A stretch of 64,000 nucleotides of DNA from Prochlorococcus sp. MIT 1307 (GCF_034092395.1 NZ_CP139301.1:1860001-1924000); one strand, 5' to 3'. Positions 37,158-48,373 are shown, numbered from the stretch's first letter. Notes: generated by a model from the sequence alone, not told the origin. Numbers and translations: made by a program.

Positions 37158-39017
37158 TTGGACTCCTCTGACGAGAAAGTGATTTTGCTGCGCCGTCAAC
37201 GTCAAAGGGGACTTTGCCTGATTCTTTTTTTGGGATTGGTGCTTTGTTTTTGGCAACTTGGCTCGACAGGATTAGTTGACGAGACGCCTCCGAAATTTGC
37301 AGCGGCTGGCCGTGCAATGAGCATAACTGGAGATTGGCTTACCCCTAGAGCAAATGGGATTCCTCGATTTGATAAACCTCCTTTGCTTTATTGGCTAATG
37401 GGTATGGTTTATTCCAGTCCAGGTCAGGAGCTTTGGGACCCTCTTGGATCTTGGGCAGCGCGATTCCCTTCAGCACTTTCATCTGTTTTGGTCATGCTGT
37501 TTTTAGGGGACACAGTAATGCGGTGGCCCCAGAAAGCTGAGACTTTTCCACGCCGAACAGGAGTAATAGCTGCACTAGCTTTCTCTCTTTCTCCATTAGT
37601 TCTGATTTGGAGCCGTATTGCTGTTAGTGATGCATTGCTTTGTTGCACATTTGGGGTGAGCATGCTTCTTCAATGGAGACGTTATGTAAATCCAACAAGG
37701 TTTTCTTGGGTTTATGCATGGATTGCTTTGGCATTGGCGGTACTTACAAAGGGGCCAGTAGCAATTGTGTTAATGGGGATGACTCTTGTTTTGTTTGCTT
37801 GGACTCAAGAGGACTTTGCACTGCTATGGAATCGATTACGACCTATACCTGGATTATTAATTACTGCTTGCATAAGTTTGCCTTGGTATTTGATGGAATT
37901 ATTGAAAGAAGGGCAACCTTTTTGGGATAGTTTCTTCGGTTATCACAATTTCCAGCGGTTTACTTCAGTCGTTAATTCACATCAGCAACCATGGTGGTTT
38001 TTTGGGTTGATTTTTATTATTGCTTCTCTTCCTTTTACACCTTTGCTAATCCTTGGGATGGGGAAAGCATTTAAAATAATTGGCCAGAAAGTTAAAAGTG
38101 CCGAAAAACAACCTGAGAACTCTCTTTTGGTTTTTGCGGCTTGTTGGTTACTTTGTATTTTGGTATTTTTCACATGTGCAGGAACAAAGCTCCCTAGTTA
38201 TTGGCTTCCGGCAACACCCGCAGCAGCAATCTTAATTGCTTTCTCCGAAAGTTACACTAGGAAGCATAAAAGAAGACAAGTATTTTTATTTGCTTGGTGG
38301 GTTTCTATAATTTTGGTTTTGTTGATTGCATTTTTTATGTGGTCTTCAATTTTTTGGGATCAATTTGGACTTACTCAATATATAAATGACCCTGAGATTC
38401 CTGGCTTCGCAGAAAGTCTAATTTCCAGTGGGATTCTTATTAGAGCTGCAACTTGTTTTAGCCTTAGTGCTTGCCTTGGAATTGTTTTGATTTTCAGGCC
38501 AAGGCCTGGAGGATTGCTTGCCTTGCAGGCTCCATTGGCCGTGTTTCATTTAGTTGTGCTTTTGCCATTATTTGGATTAGTAGATGAACTAAGGCAATTG
38601 CCTTTGCGTCAAGTTTCTAATTTATTGCTGGCATCTCAGAAGCCAGATGAATCAATTTTAATGGTCGGAGTTTCTAAACCATCTATTCATTTCTATACTA
38701 AGCAAGTGATTTTATATGAAGGAAATACTGCCCGTAACTTAGTTAATCTTACCGATAGATTAGGTATCGAGAAACGATTAGGGTGGTCTGGTAAATTAAT
38801 AGATAGAACCAAAAGAAACAATACTGCCTTAGTTGTTATTGATAATAAAACTAGCCAACTACCTCATTGGAGAGGATTGGATCCAGTTTTACTTGGCCAG
38901 TTTGGTATATATAAAGTATGGAGATTAAATAGGCGAATTCTTGAAAGGAGGGCTATTGAATTAATTGTTGGTGGAGTTAAACCAAACTGGCGATTACCTA
39001 AGCCAGAGTGGTTTTAA
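37158..39017 (+). CDS. ArnT/PMT-like membrane glycosyltransferase (GT-C fold)
   Basis: 619 residues from TTG 37158 (AAGGG lies ten bases before); the longer frame starts at TTG 37107 inside the upstream gene, without support. Many membrane spans fill the first 470 residues. LVDETPPKFAAAGRAM with the Asp-Glu pair, and PRFDKPPLLYWLMG, are the ArnT-type motifs. A soluble domain closes the protein. The family moves a sugar from a polyprenyl-phosphate carrier to lipid or protein outside the cytoplasm. Confidence 0.85.
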   Translation: MDSSDEKVILLRRQRQRGLCLILFLGLVLCFWQLGSTGLVDETPPKFAAAGRAMSITGDWLTPRANGIPRFDKPPLLYWLMGMVYSSPGQELWDPLGSWAARFPSALSSVLVMLFLGDTVMRWPQKAETFPRRTGVIAALAFSLSPLVLIWSRIAVSDALLCCTFGVSMLLQWRRYVNPTRFSWVYAWIALALAVLTKGPVAIVLMGMTLVLFAWTQEDFALLWNRLRPIPGLLITACISLPWYLMELLKEGQPFWDSFFGYHNFQRFTSVVNSHQQPWWFFGLIFIIASLPFTPLLILGMGKAFKIIGQKVKSAEKQPENSLLVFAACWLLCILVFFTCAGTKLPSYWLPATPAAAILIAFSESYTRKHKRRQVFLFAWWVSIILVLLIAFFMWSSIFWDQFGLTQYINDPEIPGFAESLISSGILIRAATCFSLSACLGIVLIFRPRPGGLLALQAPLAVFHLVVLLPLFGLVDELRQLPLRQVSNLLLASQKPDESILMVGVSKPSIHFYTKQVILYEGNTARNLVNLTDRLGIEKRLGWSGKLIDRTKRNNTALVVIDNKTSQLPHWRGLDPVLLGQFGIYKVWRLNRRILERRAIELIVGGVKPNWRLPKPEWF

Positions 39018-39160
39018 TTCTCAAGGTTAAAAATAGATCTCTATTGACAATTATTGGATTTATTAAATTGGATATTAATACGGCTTATTATGTTATTATC
39101 TCTTGAGTAATTGGTTCTGAGGGTTTTCTTCCTGTTTGATTTATTTGTGTAGATCTTTCA

Positions 39161-39691
39161 TTATTCATTAGACAAAATTATTGCTCTTCTGCAGAAGCCG
39201 CACATGCCCCAGAGGGCCATTTCTCCAGCAGGAGCTGGGCTACTGCATTGGCTGCATTTTGCGATGCCATGAACATCAATTCTGCTTGGGTGTCTTCCCC
39301 AGATACTGTCTTCGCTTTCTAGTTGGTTTTTTTTTGCTCGGGGATGGTATTGCTGAATACGTAAGTCGCGCACTTCATAGCCTTGAGTTCGAATTCTCGC
39401 TAAAAGTTGTGTGCGGTTATATTGCAAAGCCTGCAGCCATTGGGGGTGTTTTGCCCCAATTACCAACATTCCCCTTCGGAGGCTTAGAGGCTTGCAATTG
39501 GATGCAAGAGGCTCTCCTGCAATTTTTGACCAGTCTTGCCATAGTCCTGCAATATTATTTCTTTTTTTTTGCCAAGAAATTTTTATATCATCTAAGCAAC
39601 TGGAAAGTCTTGAAGCCATTGCAGGAGGAGCTTCTTGGAGAATTTCTCCTTTGCCAAATTTTTTACGCTTTTGATTGCTAGGTAATGCCAT
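39161..39691 (-). CDS. DUF721 (DciA-like) protein with C-terminal zinc ribbon
   Basis: 176 residues. About 35-115 form a DUF721 domain (WQDWSKIAGEPLASNCKPLSLRRGMLVIGAKHPQWLQALQYN). Near the C-terminus, KCSQCSSPAPAG and GMCGFCRRA give two Cys-x-x-Cys pairs, a zinc ribbon. DciA is a loader for the replicative helicase in bacteria without DnaC or DnaI, which includes cyanobacteria. The zinc ribbon is not part of DciA elsewhere that I know of. Confidence 0.8.
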   Translation of the reverse strand: MALPSNQKRKKFGKGEILQEAPPAMASRLSSCLDDIKISWQKKRNNIAGLWQDWSKIAGEPLASNCKPLSLRRGMLVIGAKHPQWLQALQYNRTQLLARIRTQGYEVRDLRIQQYHPRAKKNQLESEDSIWGRHPSRIDVHGIAKCSQCSSPAPAGEMALWGMCGFCRRAIILSNE

Positions 39692-39758
39692 CCCATCACT
39701 CTAGGTGGAGTATTTTCCTGGCCTCGCTAGCCTCCTATAGGTCTTATTCAAAGTCTTT

Positions 39759-40556
39759 ATGGGATTCTTTGACAGGTTGAGCCGATTGCTGCGCGCCAAT
39801 CTCAATGATCTTGTGAGCAAGGCAGAGGATCCTGTCAAGATCCTGGATCAATCTGTAGCTGATATGCAGGCGGACTTGGTTAAGTTGCGCCAGGCAGTTG
39901 CAATGGCAATTGCTAGTCAAAAGAGGCTTAAAAGTCAGGCAAATCAAGCAAAAGTGCAATCATCAACATGGTATGAGCGGGCCGAGCTAGCGCTTAAAAA
40001 GGGTCAGGAAGATTTGGCAAGGGAAGCACTTACAAGACGTAAAACTTTCCAGGAATCATTTGATGGTCTAACTAGTCAACTCCAGGCACAGGAAGGACAG
40101 GTCGAGATGTTGACGCGCAGTCTTGTAAAACTTGAAGGGAAGATTGCAGAGGCTAAGACCAAGAAGGACATGCTTAAAGCCAGGGCTCAGGCTGCTGAAG
40201 CACAGCAACAATTGCAGAGTGCCGTTGGGGGTATGGGTACAAATTCAGCAATGGCGGCCTTTGAGCGTATGGAAGATAAGGTCGAAGCTCTTGAGGCTTC
40301 GGGGCAGGCAGCTGCAGAGTTGGCGGGAGCAGATTTGGAGAGTAAGTTTGCAGCCCTTGAAGGCAGTGATGATTTAGATGATGAATTGAATGCCCTTCGG
40401 CAAAAACTTCAAGATGGTGCGGAGGCGGTAGCACTTCCTGAGGGTGATGTTGATGATTTAGAGAGACAGAAACCTAATGATGAAATTGAAGTAGTAAAAG
40501 TTAGAGAGGTAGATGCAGATCTTGAGGCGCTTAAGCGATCTATTGACAAGACTTGA
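39759..40556 (+). CDS. PspA/IM30 family protein, Vipp1-like
   Basis: 265 residues. Starts MGFFDRLSRLLRANLNDLVSKAEDP, the amphipathic membrane-binding helix of PspA/IM30. Long coiled coils fill about 25-200. An acidic C-terminal extension beyond the PspA core (EGDVDDLERQKPNDEIEVV) is present, as in Vipp1. The family forms ESCRT-III-like rings and keeps thylakoid and plasma membranes intact in cyanobacteria. Divergent from the DciA-like gene. Confidence 0.9.
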   Translation: MGFFDRLSRLLRANLNDLVSKAEDPVKILDQSVADMQADLVKLRQAVAMAIASQKRLKSQANQAKVQSSTWYERAELALKKGQEDLAREALTRRKTFQESFDGLTSQLQAQEGQVEMLTRSLVKLEGKIAEAKTKKDMLKARAQAAEAQQQLQSAVGGMGTNSAMAAFERMEDKVEALEASGQAAAELAGADLESKFAALEGSDDLDDELNALRQKLQDGAEAVALPEGDVDDLERQKPNDEIEVVKVREVDADLEALKRSIDKT

Positions 40557-40702
40557 TGTTATATTTATGAAAAAAAGTAATTGCGTTTTTAAGTATTTCT
40601 TGTTTGCTTTAAGGTCTCCCCTTTGCCATGAGAACGTAAAAAAAAGATATTTTGAACTAGTAAGTTCTTAACTAGAATAATGCATTAAATAGGCCATTAT
40701 AA

Positions 40703-41899
40703 ATGACAATATCCAGGCGAGTGGAAAGATTGGGTTCAGGTATTTTTCATCGAAATGATGTGAGAAAAGAATCCTATAGGAATAAGAGTATTACTAATAG
40801 CCTTTCTCCTTTACTGGACTTGTCATTAGGGTCTACTGACCTTTTGCCCCCGGCAATTGTCTTAGAAGCTATCAAAAAAAGTATATATGAGCCAGAGAGC
40901 TCTTCATACTGCCTGCATGCCGCGACAAAACCTTTCAGAGAGGTTGTAGCAGATTGGGCTGAAAAACGTTTTGGGGTTGATGTTGATCCAAATAGCGAGG
41001 TTTTGTTGTTAGTGGGCTCTCAAGAAGGGACTGCTCATCTTCCACTTGCTGTCATGAACCCTGGTGAGGCTGGTTTAATTTTGGACCCTTCTTACCCTTC
41101 TCATCGGGGAGGTTTAGTTCTGGCTGATGCACAGATAGAACGTTTGTTGTTAACGGCTAATGAGGGATGGAAACCTGATTTTGGTTCGCTTTCAAATAGT
41201 CAATTGGATCAATTGAAAATCATTGTTTTTGGTTTCCCTCATAACCCAACCGCTCAGGTTGGTGAGCAGAGTTGGTTAGATGATGCCATGGCCTGTGGAG
41301 TGAACCATCATATCGTTATTGCTCATGACAATCCTTATTTGGACCTTTCTCTTGAAGGTGATTCACCTTCTTTATTGAGGTGTGAAGGGTGGAAGGAATG
41401 GGGAATTGAGTTTTATTCTTTATCAAAAGCTTGGTGCCTGGGAGGATTCAGAATTGCCTTTGCGATAGGGGCAAAAAAACTTATTTCAGGTTTAGTGCGA
41501 TTAAAAAGTGTTGTGGACTTTAATCAGTCTTTGGCATTGCAGAAGGGTGCAATAGTGGCACTTACTTCTTGTTTAGACTGTCCTGGCAAGGTAGTTGAAA
41601 TTTATAGGGAACGTCGAGATAGAACTCTTAGGGCACTTAGCCATTTGGGATGGCATGTTCCGTCCCCATCCATGGCAATGTACCTTTGGCTGCCATTACC
41701 TACTTGGGCCGTTGACAAGGGTTGGGACGATGAGCATTTAGCAGCAGACCTTTTGGAAAAGACAGGGATCGCTATAACACCCGGCTCAGGCTTTGGTGCT
41801 GGGGGAGCCAATTGGTTGAGATTGGCATTGGTTCGTCCTGCGGATGAAGTGGAAAAAGCTATTTCACGAATTGGACCATGGTGGAATGCGAACAGCTAA
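40703..41899 (+). CDS. PLP-dependent class I/II aminotransferase
   Basis: 398 residues. Fold-type I motifs: GSQEGTAHLPLAVMNPGE, IVFGFPHNPTAQVGE, HDNPYLDLS, and the PLP-binding Lys in SLSKAWCLGGFRIAFA. It is closest by pattern to LL-diaminopimelate and N-succinyl-diaminopimelate aminotransferases, but alanine or aromatic donors are also possible. birA follows on the same strand with a 22-base gap. Confidence 0.85.
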   Translation: MTISRRVERLGSGIFHRNDVRKESYRNKSITNSLSPLLDLSLGSTDLLPPAIVLEAIKKSIYEPESSSYCLHAATKPFREVVADWAEKRFGVDVDPNSEVLLLVGSQEGTAHLPLAVMNPGEAGLILDPSYPSHRGGLVLADAQIERLLLTANEGWKPDFGSLSNSQLDQLKIIVFGFPHNPTAQVGEQSWLDDAMACGVNHHIVIAHDNPYLDLSLEGDSPSLLRCEGWKEWGIEFYSLSKAWCLGGFRIAFAIGAKKLISGLVRLKSVVDFNQSLALQKGAIVALTSCLDCPGKVVEIYRERRDRTLRALSHLGWHVPSPSMAMYLWLPLPTWAVDKGWDDEHLAADLLEKTGIAITPGSGFGAGGANWLRLALVRPADEVEKAISRIGPWWNANS

Positions 41900-41921
41900 T
41901 TCCTTTACAGGAGGAGCGGCT

Positions 41922-42647
41922 GTGGCGCAATTTTTGCGTTCTCAGTATTTAGGGAAAAAGGTTTGGCAATTGCGTTGGAAGCCAGTATGCGCGAGTACTG
42001 AGTTTGACCTTTCGGATTGGCTTAAAGAAAAACCTTTTAAAGGGCAAATTCCTCGCGCATTGATTGCTGCACGACAGACTCATGGCATGGGTCAGCGAGG
42101 TCGTATATGGAAAGCTCCGGCTGGCGGGGTTTGGATAAGTGCAGCTTTTCCTCTAATTGGAGATCAAAAATCAGCTGGATTGCTTGGATTGGCGGTAGCA
42201 GTTGCAATGGTTCATAGATTGGAGAAATACTGTGTATCTGCTCAAATCAAGTGGCCTAATGACTTACTTGTCGGTGATAGAAAGTTGGCTGGTTTGTTGC
42301 CCAGACTTGTTTATCGAGGAGACAGATTGCGATTAGGACGAATTGGTCTAGGTTTGAATGTTTGTAATCATGTTCCAGATGGTGGCATTTCGCTTGTCGA
42401 GCTTCTGCGACCAATTAATTGTCAACCATTTCTATGGGCTGCAGAAGTCCTTTTTGCTTTGGATTGTGCTATGGAGATGATTGAAGATGCAGAGGCTGTT
42501 CGTTATGAAGCTGAAAACCTGCTTTGGGCTCAGGAGGTTAAAGACCCAGAAACAGAAATGGTTTGGGAAATTGATGGATTAGATATTAATGGGGCTTTGA
42601 GGCTCAGGAAAGGCTCTTATAAAACAGTTTGGAATCGTTGGGCATGA
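41922..42647 (+). CDS. birA: Biotin-[acetyl-CoA carboxylase] ligase
   Basis: 241 residues from GTG 41922. AGGAGG at 41909-41914 stands seven bases before it, and this start lies after the aminotransferase stop; the frame would otherwise begin inside that gene. GMGQRGRIWKAPAGGVWIS is the biotinyl-AMP loop and IKWPNDLLVGDRKLAGLL the active site. It has no N-terminal helix-turn-helix, so it is a class I ligase without repressor function. Confidence 0.93.
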   Translation: MAQFLRSQYLGKKVWQLRWKPVCASTEFDLSDWLKEKPFKGQIPRALIAARQTHGMGQRGRIWKAPAGGVWISAAFPLIGDQKSAGLLGLAVAVAMVHRLEKYCVSAQIKWPNDLLVGDRKLAGLLPRLVYRGDRLRLGRIGLGLNVCNHVPDGGISLVELLRPINCQPFLWAAEVLFALDCAMEMIEDAEAVRYEAENLLWAQEVKDPETEMVWEIDGLDINGALRLRKGSYKTVWNRWA

Positions 42648-42657
42648 ATTTGATCAT

Positions 42658-43368
42658 TTAATTTCTTTTTTGAATTTCAATCACTTTTCCATCGTTGAAA
42701 TAAGCTACTTTTTTAGCCCTGGCGGCAACGTTATCTTCGTGTGTTACTAAAACAAGGGTGATGCCTTGCTTATGTAGCTCATCAAAGAGGTTAAGAACAT
42801 CTTCAGTGGTTTTGGAATCGAGTGCTCCAGTTGGTTCATCTGCTAATAATAATGCAGGCTGATTAATAATTGCTCTTGCAATTGCGACTCGTTGTTGTTG
42901 ACCACCGGACAGTTGATTGGGACGATTTCGCATTCTTTCTTTAAGGCCTACTTTGATTAGTGCTTCTTCCGCTCTTTGAATTCGCATTGATATAGGAATT
43001 CCTGCATAAATCATTGGAAGCATTACATTTTCCAAAGCAGTTGCTTCAGGCAATAAATGAAATTGTTGAAAAACAAAGCCAAGCTCCTGATTCCGTAGAT
43101 TTGCAAGGGAATCGTCATCTAGTTCTTCAACTGCTGTTCCATTTAGCTTATAACTTCCGCTGGTTGGACGATCTAAGCAACCTAAAATATTCATAGCAGT
43201 ACTTTTCCCTGAACCACTTGCACCCATGACTGCAAGATAGTCTCCTTTAATTACTTCTAAATTCAGTTTATCTAATGCTTTGACTATTAGTGAGCCACTC
43301 CCATAATGCTTGCTTACATTTGAGAGCATTGCAACATTTTTTGTATAAGATTGCGCCTCTTTATCCAA
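42658..43368 (-). CDS. ABC transporter ATP-binding protein, LolD/MacB/DevA type
   Basis: 236 residues. Walker [24 protein letters not shown], the Q-loop [18 protein letters not shown], signature [14 protein letters not shown] and Walker [13 protein letters not shown] are typical of the LolD/MacB group. The permease and membrane-fusion partner are not in this window. Neighbour ndhB starts upstream on the same strand with an eight-base overlap. Confidence 0.9.
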   Translation of the reverse strand: MDKEAQSYTKNVAMLSNVSKHYGSGSLIVKALDKLNLEVIKGDYLAVMGASGSGKSTAMNILGCLDRPTSGSYKLNGTAVEELDDDSLANLRNQELGFVFQQFHLLPEATALENVMLPMIYAGIPISMRIQRAEEALIKVGLKERMRNRPNQLSGGQQQRVAIARAIINQPALLLADEPTGALDSKTTEDVLNLFDELHKQGITLVLVTHEDNVAARAKKVAYFNDGKVIEIQKRN

Positions 43369-44932
43369 GTGCTCTTTGACCTCCTAGTGCAATTGCATCT
43401 TGAAGAAGAGGGGTTCCAGCAACGGTGCTATTTGCCCATTGGAATAGAGGGTTTGAGAAGATACCACCTATAGCAGTCACAAAAATGCATGCAATTAAAG
43501 CCACCCTTAAAGGAGGTAATCCTATTACCTCCCATTGTATTCTCGGATAAGATTTAACTACTTCTGAGGCTTCTTGAGGTTCTTTGACTACCATCATCTT
43601 AATGACAGAAATGTAGTAATAAATTGAGATTACTGATGTGACTAAACCTACAACTACAAGCAAATATTGCTCGTCGGCCCAACCAGCAAAAAAGAGATAA
43701 ATCTTGCCAAAAAATCCAAGCATGGGCGGTATCCCGCCTAGCGAAAGAAGGCAAAGACTTAAACCAAGAGTTATTAATGGATCTTTTTGATAAAGACCGG
43801 CATAGTCTTCTATTCGATCACTCCCAGTTCTGATGGAGAAAAGGATGATGCATGCGAATGCACCAAGATTCATAAATAGATATGCCGCCATATAAAGAAC
43901 CATTGAAGCGAAACCATCTTCTGTGCCACAAACAAGACCAATCATTACAAAACCTGCCTGCCCAATGGAGCTATAAGCAAGCATTCTCTTCATTGAAGTT
44001 TGTGCTAATGCAACAACATTGCCTAGTGTCATGCTGAGAATTGCCAGAACAGTGAAAAGTAATTTCCACTGGTTATCAAAAGCACTAAAGCAACCAACTA
44101 GAAGTCTTACGGCGAGACAAAACCCTGCTGCTTTTGACCCAACAGAGAGGAAAGCAACCACAGGAGTTGGTGAGCCTTCATAGACATCTGGAGTCCATTG
44201 ATGAAAAGGCACTGCTGCGATTTTGAAAGCAACCGTTGCAAGAACAAAAACCAGAGCTAATGCAGCCAAGGGGGTTGGACTTTCTAGAAGTGCAATTCCA
44301 ATTGTTTGAAGACTTGTACTGCCACTAATTCCATAAAGAAGCGAAGATCCATAGAGAAATACAGCAGCAGCAGCAGAACCAACTAGCAAGTACTTAAGAG
44401 CAGCCTCTGAACTCCGAGCATCTCGCTTCATATAACCCGCAAGAAGATAACTTGCTACAGAAAGGGTTTCTAGTGAGACAAAAACACTTACTAGATCAGT
44501 AGATCCGCATAGAAGCATTGCTCCTAGAGTCGCTGCTAGAAGGATGGCTGCATATTCCCCAACAGGACTTCCACTTTGTTCCGCATAACGCCAGCTAATC
44601 AGAAGAGAAATCAGCGTCGAAAGAGCTACAACTGCTCTAAAAGCAATTGCAAGGTTGTCGGGTAGAAAAGCACCTAGAAAAGATGGCTCAAGTGGGCCAT
44701 TCCATTGCAATGCAAGTAGCACTAGTGCTGTACTTAACCCTGCATAACAAATTGGTGGTGACCATTTAGCCGCACTTTGTTCTCCTGCTAGGTCAACGAC
44801 CAAAGTGCCCAACATTGTTAGAAGTACAACTCCTTCAGGTGCTACAGCACCTGCATTTAATGCAAGGTTCAGAAGCTCTTCTGGTGGGGCCACAGTCTGA
44901 ATCGACAAAAGCAGTGCACCTATTTCGTGCAT
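43361..44932 (-). CDS. ndhB: NAD(P)H-quinone oxidoreductase subunit 2 (NdhB)
   Basis: 523 residues with about 14 membrane spans. [43 protein letters not shown] and [19 protein letters not shown] are the conserved proton-pumping antiporter-like segments. It is a core membrane subunit of NDH-1, used for respiration, cyclic electron flow and CO2 uptake. It diverges from topA across 136 bp. Start [12 protein letters not shown] matches cyanobacterial NdhB. Confidence 0.93.
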   Translation of the reverse strand: MHEIGALLLSIQTVAPPEELLNLALNAGAVAPEGVVLLTMLGTLVVDLAGEQSAAKWSPPICYAGLSTALVLLALQWNGPLEPSFLGAFLPDNLAIAFRAVVALSTLISLLISWRYAEQSGSPVGEYAAILLAATLGAMLLCGSTDLVSVFVSLETLSVASYLLAGYMKRDARSSEAALKYLLVGSAAAAVFLYGSSLLYGISGSTSLQTIGIALLESPTPLAALALVFVLATVAFKIAAVPFHQWTPDVYEGSPTPVVAFLSVGSKAAGFCLAVRLLVGCFSAFDNQWKLLFTVLAILSMTLGNVVALAQTSMKRMLAYSSIGQAGFVMIGLVCGTEDGFASMVLYMAAYLFMNLGAFACIILFSIRTGSDRIEDYAGLYQKDPLITLGLSLCLLSLGGIPPMLGFFGKIYLFFAGWADEQYLLVVVGLVTSVISIYYYISVIKMMVVKEPQEASEVVKSYPRIQWEVIGLPPLRVALIACIFVTAIGGIFSNPLFQWANSTVAGTPLLQDAIALGGQRALG

Positions 44933-45068
44933 ATTTATCCAGTTTCAACCAGTTGATTAAGACTCTAGCTGCGTTACTAATTTGGAACTAGATGTTAGGG
45001 AACCCTATGCAGCTCGCTAGCTGGTGCGATAGATAGTAATAACGGATATACAGATAAGCTCGTCGCCT

Positions 45069-47870
45069 ATGGCGCACACACTAGTAATCGTTGAGAGTCC
45101 AACAAAGGCAAGAACTATTAGAAGTTTCTTGCCAAAGGACTTCCAAGTACAAGCCTCTATGGGGCATGTCAGGGATCTCCCTAACAATGCAAGTGAGATT
45201 CCAGCTGCCCAGAAGGGGCAGAAATGGGCAAATCTTGGTGTTAATACAACCGCTGATTTCGAGCCTTTATATGTAGTTCCAAAAGATAAAAAGAAGGTTG
45301 TGAAAGAGTTGAAGTCTGCTTTAAAGGGAGCTACTCAGTTACTTTTGGCGACTGATGAAGATCGTGAGGGTGAAAGCATAAGTTGGCATTTGTTGCAGTT
45401 GCTAGCTCCAAAAGTGCCTGTTAAAAGGATGGTTTTTCACGAAATCACTAAGGAGGCGATTGCTAAGGCGTTAGTTGAAACTCGAGATCTTGATCTTGAG
45501 TTGGTTCATGCTCAAGAGACAAGAAGAATTCTTGACCGCCTTGTGGGTTATACACTTTCCCCTCTCCTTTGGAAGAAGGTGGCTTGGGGCTTGTCAGCTG
45601 GGCGCGTTCAGTCCGTAGCAGTAAGACTTTTGGTCCAACGCGAGCGTGCGAGGAGAGCTTTTAGAAGCGGGAGTTACTGGGATCTAAAGGCTAGCCTTGA
45701 ACAAAATGGCAGTAGATTTGAAGCAAGGCTTATAAAGATCGCAGGAGAAAAGATTGCTAATGGGAATGATTTTGATGAGGCGACAGGCAAATTAAAAGCG
45801 AAAACAAGTGTTCGCCTAGTAAATGAAGTTGAGGCTTTGAGCCTGGCCGAAAGGTTTCGAATGGGGCAATGGAATGTAAAGGCTGTTGAAGAAAAACCCA
45901 CTGTTAGGAAACCTGTTCCTCCTTTTACGACAAGTACTCTTCAGCAAGAAGCAAATCGCAAGCTAAGGCTTTCAGCTAGGGAGACGATGAGATGCGCACA
46001 AGGTTTATACGAGCGGGGTTTTATAACTTATATGCGAACTGATTCAGTTCATTTATCTGCCCAAGCGATTGAGGCCTCTCGTAAATGTGTTCTTTCTCGA
46101 TATGGAAAGGATTACTTAAGTAAAACCCCTAGACAGTTCAACACCAAGTCTAGGAATGCCCAGGAAGCCCATGAAGCTATTAGACCTGCTGGAGAGCATT
46201 TTAGGGCCCCTAATGAAGCAGGTCTTGAGGGTAGGGATCTTGCTTTGTATGAGCTGATATGGAAACGCACAGTGGCAAGTCAGATGGCAGAGGCTCGCTT
46301 GACAATGCTTTCAATTGACCTTGCTGTTCAGGAAGCTTCTTTTCGTGCTACTGGAAAGCGCATTGACTTTCCAGGATTTTTTCGCGCTTATGTAGAAGGT
46401 AGTGATGACCCCGAAGCAGCATTAGAAGGCCAAGAGGTTTTGCTTCCTAACTTGGTGGTTGGTGATTCTCCTAACCCAAAGGCAGTAGAAGCTCTTGGGC
46501 ATCAGACTCAGCCTCCAGCACGTTTTAGTGAAGCTTCTTTGGTCAAAATGCTTGAGAAAGAAGGGATTGGTAGACCCTCTACATACGCCAGCATTATTGG
46601 AACGATTGTTGACCGTGGATATTCCACTCTTCAGGGAAATGCATTAATTCCAAGCTTTACAGCATTTGCAGTGACAGCTCTTTTGGAGGAACATTTTCCA
46701 GATTTAGTAGATACAAGTTTTACAGCCAGGATGGAGACGACTTTAGATGAGATCTCTACTGGAAAGGTTAAATGGGTTCCTTATTTGGAGAGTTTCTATA
46801 AGGGCAATGAGGGGCTAGAAACACAGGTGCATCAGCGAGAGGGTGATATTGACCCAGGGTCATCAAGAACTATTGACTTAGAAGGACTTCCTTGTGTTGT
46901 TCGTATTGGTCGTTTTGGGGCTTATCTCGAATCAAAGCGAGTAGGTGAAGATGGTGAAGAAGAATTGATTAAGGCAACACTCCCTCAGGATTTAACCCCT
47001 GGAGAGCTAGATGAAGAGAAAGTAGAGCTTATTCTCAAGCAAAAAACTGAAGGACCTGAAGCTCTTGGCTTGGATCCAGAAACAGAAGAAGAAATATATC
47101 TGCTTTTTGGACAGTACGGCCCTTATGTTCAAAGGGGCCAAGTTAGTGAGGAGAAACCCAAGCCAAAACGCGCTTCTTTGCCTAAGGGGTTAAAACCTGA
47201 GGACCTTAAGCTTGAAGATGCACTTGGTCTTCTAAAACTACCTCGTTTATTAGGTGAGCATGCAGAGGGTGGAAGGGTTCAAGCAGGATTAGGTCGTTTT
47301 GGGCCATATGTTGTTTGGGATAAGGGGAAGGGAGAGAAGGACTATCGCTCTTTAAAGGGAGAAGATGATGTTCTTCTTGTTGATTTGAGTAGAGCACTTG
47401 AGTTGTTGGCAATGCCGAAACGAGGTAGAGGAGGGAGAACTGCATTGAAGGATCTTGGGAGTCCAAAAGGAAGTGATGAAAAAATTCAAGTTTTTGACGG
47501 CCCTTATGGTCTTTATGTAAAACAAGGCAAAGTAAATGCTTCACTTCCAGAAGGTAAAGCTGCAGATGAGATAACTCTTGAGGAAGCGGTTGAGTTGTTA
47601 ATTGCTAAGAAAGCTAGTAAGAAATCTGGCAAAAGATCTACTAAGGCAAAAACTTCTACTAAATCAAAATCAGTTGCAAAAACTTCTACTAAATCAAAAT
47701 CAGTTGCAAAAACTTCTACTAAATCAAAATCAGTTGCAAAAACTTCTACTAAATCAAACTCAGTGGCAAAGACTTCTACTAAATCAAAACCTACTCAAAC
47801 TCGCGCAACAACCAAATCAGGTAGGTTACGTGCTAGTGCAGTAAAGGTAATCAAACCAGGGAAATTTTGA
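45069..47870 (+). CDS. topA: DNA topoisomerase I (type IA)
   Basis: 933 residues. TOPRIM domain at the N-terminus ([16 protein letters not shown] ... [17 protein letters not shown]), then the active-site Tyr in [14 protein letters not shown]. In place of the classical C-terminal zinc fingers there are topo C repeats with [34 protein letters not shown] and [13 protein letters not shown] Lys/Ser/Thr tail follows with ten-residue repeats. It relaxes negative supercoils. Its stop overlaps the possible upstream start of the next gene. Confidence 0.96.
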   Translation: MAHTLVIVESPTKARTIRSFLPKDFQVQASMGHVRDLPNNASEIPAAQKGQKWANLGVNTTADFEPLYVVPKDKKKVVKELKSALKGATQLLLATDEDREGESISWHLLQLLAPKVPVKRMVFHEITKEAIAKALVETRDLDLELVHAQETRRILDRLVGYTLSPLLWKKVAWGLSAGRVQSVAVRLLVQRERARRAFRSGSYWDLKASLEQNGSRFEARLIKIAGEKIANGNDFDEATGKLKAKTSVRLVNEVEALSLAERFRMGQWNVKAVEEKPTVRKPVPPFTTSTLQQEANRKLRLSARETMRCAQGLYERGFITYMRTDSVHLSAQAIEASRKCVLSRYGKDYLSKTPRQFNTKSRNAQEAHEAIRPAGEHFRAPNEAGLEGRDLALYELIWKRTVASQMAEARLTMLSIDLAVQEASFRATGKRIDFPGFFRAYVEGSDDPEAALEGQEVLLPNLVVGDSPNPKAVEALGHQTQPPARFSEASLVKMLEKEGIGRPSTYASIIGTIVDRGYSTLQGNALIPSFTAFAVTALLEEHFPDLVDTSFTARMETTLDEISTGKVKWVPYLESFYKGNEGLETQVHQREGDIDPGSSRTIDLEGLPCVVRIGRFGAYLESKRVGEDGEEELIKATLPQDLTPGELDEEKVELILKQKTEGPEALGLDPETEEEIYLLFGQYGPYVQRGQVSEEKPKPKRASLPKGLKPEDLKLEDALGLLKLPRLLGEHAEGGRVQAGLGRFGPYVVWDKGKGEKDYRSLKGEDDVLLVDLSRALELLAMPKRGRGGRTALKDLGSPKGSDEKIQVFDGPYGLYVKQGKVNASLPEGKAADEITLEEAVELLIAKKASKKSGKRSTKAKTSTKSKSVAKTSTKSKSVAKTSTKSKSVAKTSTKSNSVAKTSTKSKPTQTRATTKSGRLRASAVKVIKPGKF
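47646..47795 (+). repeat. 30-bp in-frame tandem repeat in the topA tail
   Basis: Five 30-bp units, each encoding [10 protein letters not shown] or a close variant (the fourth has N for K, the fifth diverges at its end). The nucleotide sequence is nearly identical in the first three units, so expansion is recent. It gives the enzyme a basic flexible tail. Confidence 0.9.
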
Positions 47871-47878
47871 GGTCGATT

Positions 47879-48373
47879 TTGAAATTCACACCTTCATTTC
47901 TAAGAGCCTCGAGATTATTCTTTACGCCGATCCTTTTGGTGATAATTCAGTCTTGTTCAACTAGTCCAATAGGAGAAGAGCTTTCTAATAGTTTTGATTC
48001 TCCATTAGAGAAAAAATCCGTTGAAAATTTAAACTCCAATAATCAGAATTCCTTTTCTCCATTGGCTGCTTCAAATACAATCAAAAAAAGTTCTAATCGT
48101 CCTGCAAACAGTCTTGCTCAAGAAGCTAGGAATACTGGAGCTTTAAATATTCAGATTAAAAAGCAACTTCGGAATGAAGATAAACCTGCAGTTTTTAACC
48201 CTCAGCCTTATCGCATAACTATTAAGCTTTCTGCTGCCAACCCTTCTGCACCAGCAGAAACAGTTACTAAGGCTCTTAGAAAAGCAGGAGTGAGTTTTGA
48301 AGTGGAGATGATTGAACGCATTGATCAGCAATCTTTGATTCGACAGTCGCGACCTGGGAGGTCTAAGCGTTGA
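47879..48373 (+). CDS. Putative lipoprotein of unknown function
   Basis: About 164 residues from TTG 47879, which has GAGG six bases upstream; TTG 47867 (overlapping the topA stop) is also possible. A hydrophobic signal peptide ends in IQSCSTS, a lipobox with the Cys as likely lipid anchor. The middle is Asn/Ser-rich and disordered. About residues 95-150 (PYRITIKLSAANPSAPAETVTKALRKAGVSFEVEMIERI) form an alpha/beta-like domain. It overlaps the next gene by four bases. Confidence 0.65.
   Translation: MKFTPSFLRASRLFFTPILLVIIQSCSTSPIGEELSNSFDSPLEKKSVENLNSNNQNSFSPLAASNTIKKSSNRPANSLAQEARNTGALNIQIKKQLRNEDKPAVFNPQPYRITIKLSAANPSAPAETVTKALRKAGVSFEVEMIERIDQQSLIRQSRPGRSKR

Noticed and set aside
39181-39681. 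166-codon plus-strand frame
   Set aside because: Shadow of the DciA-like gene on the minus strand; its composition is not protein-like.
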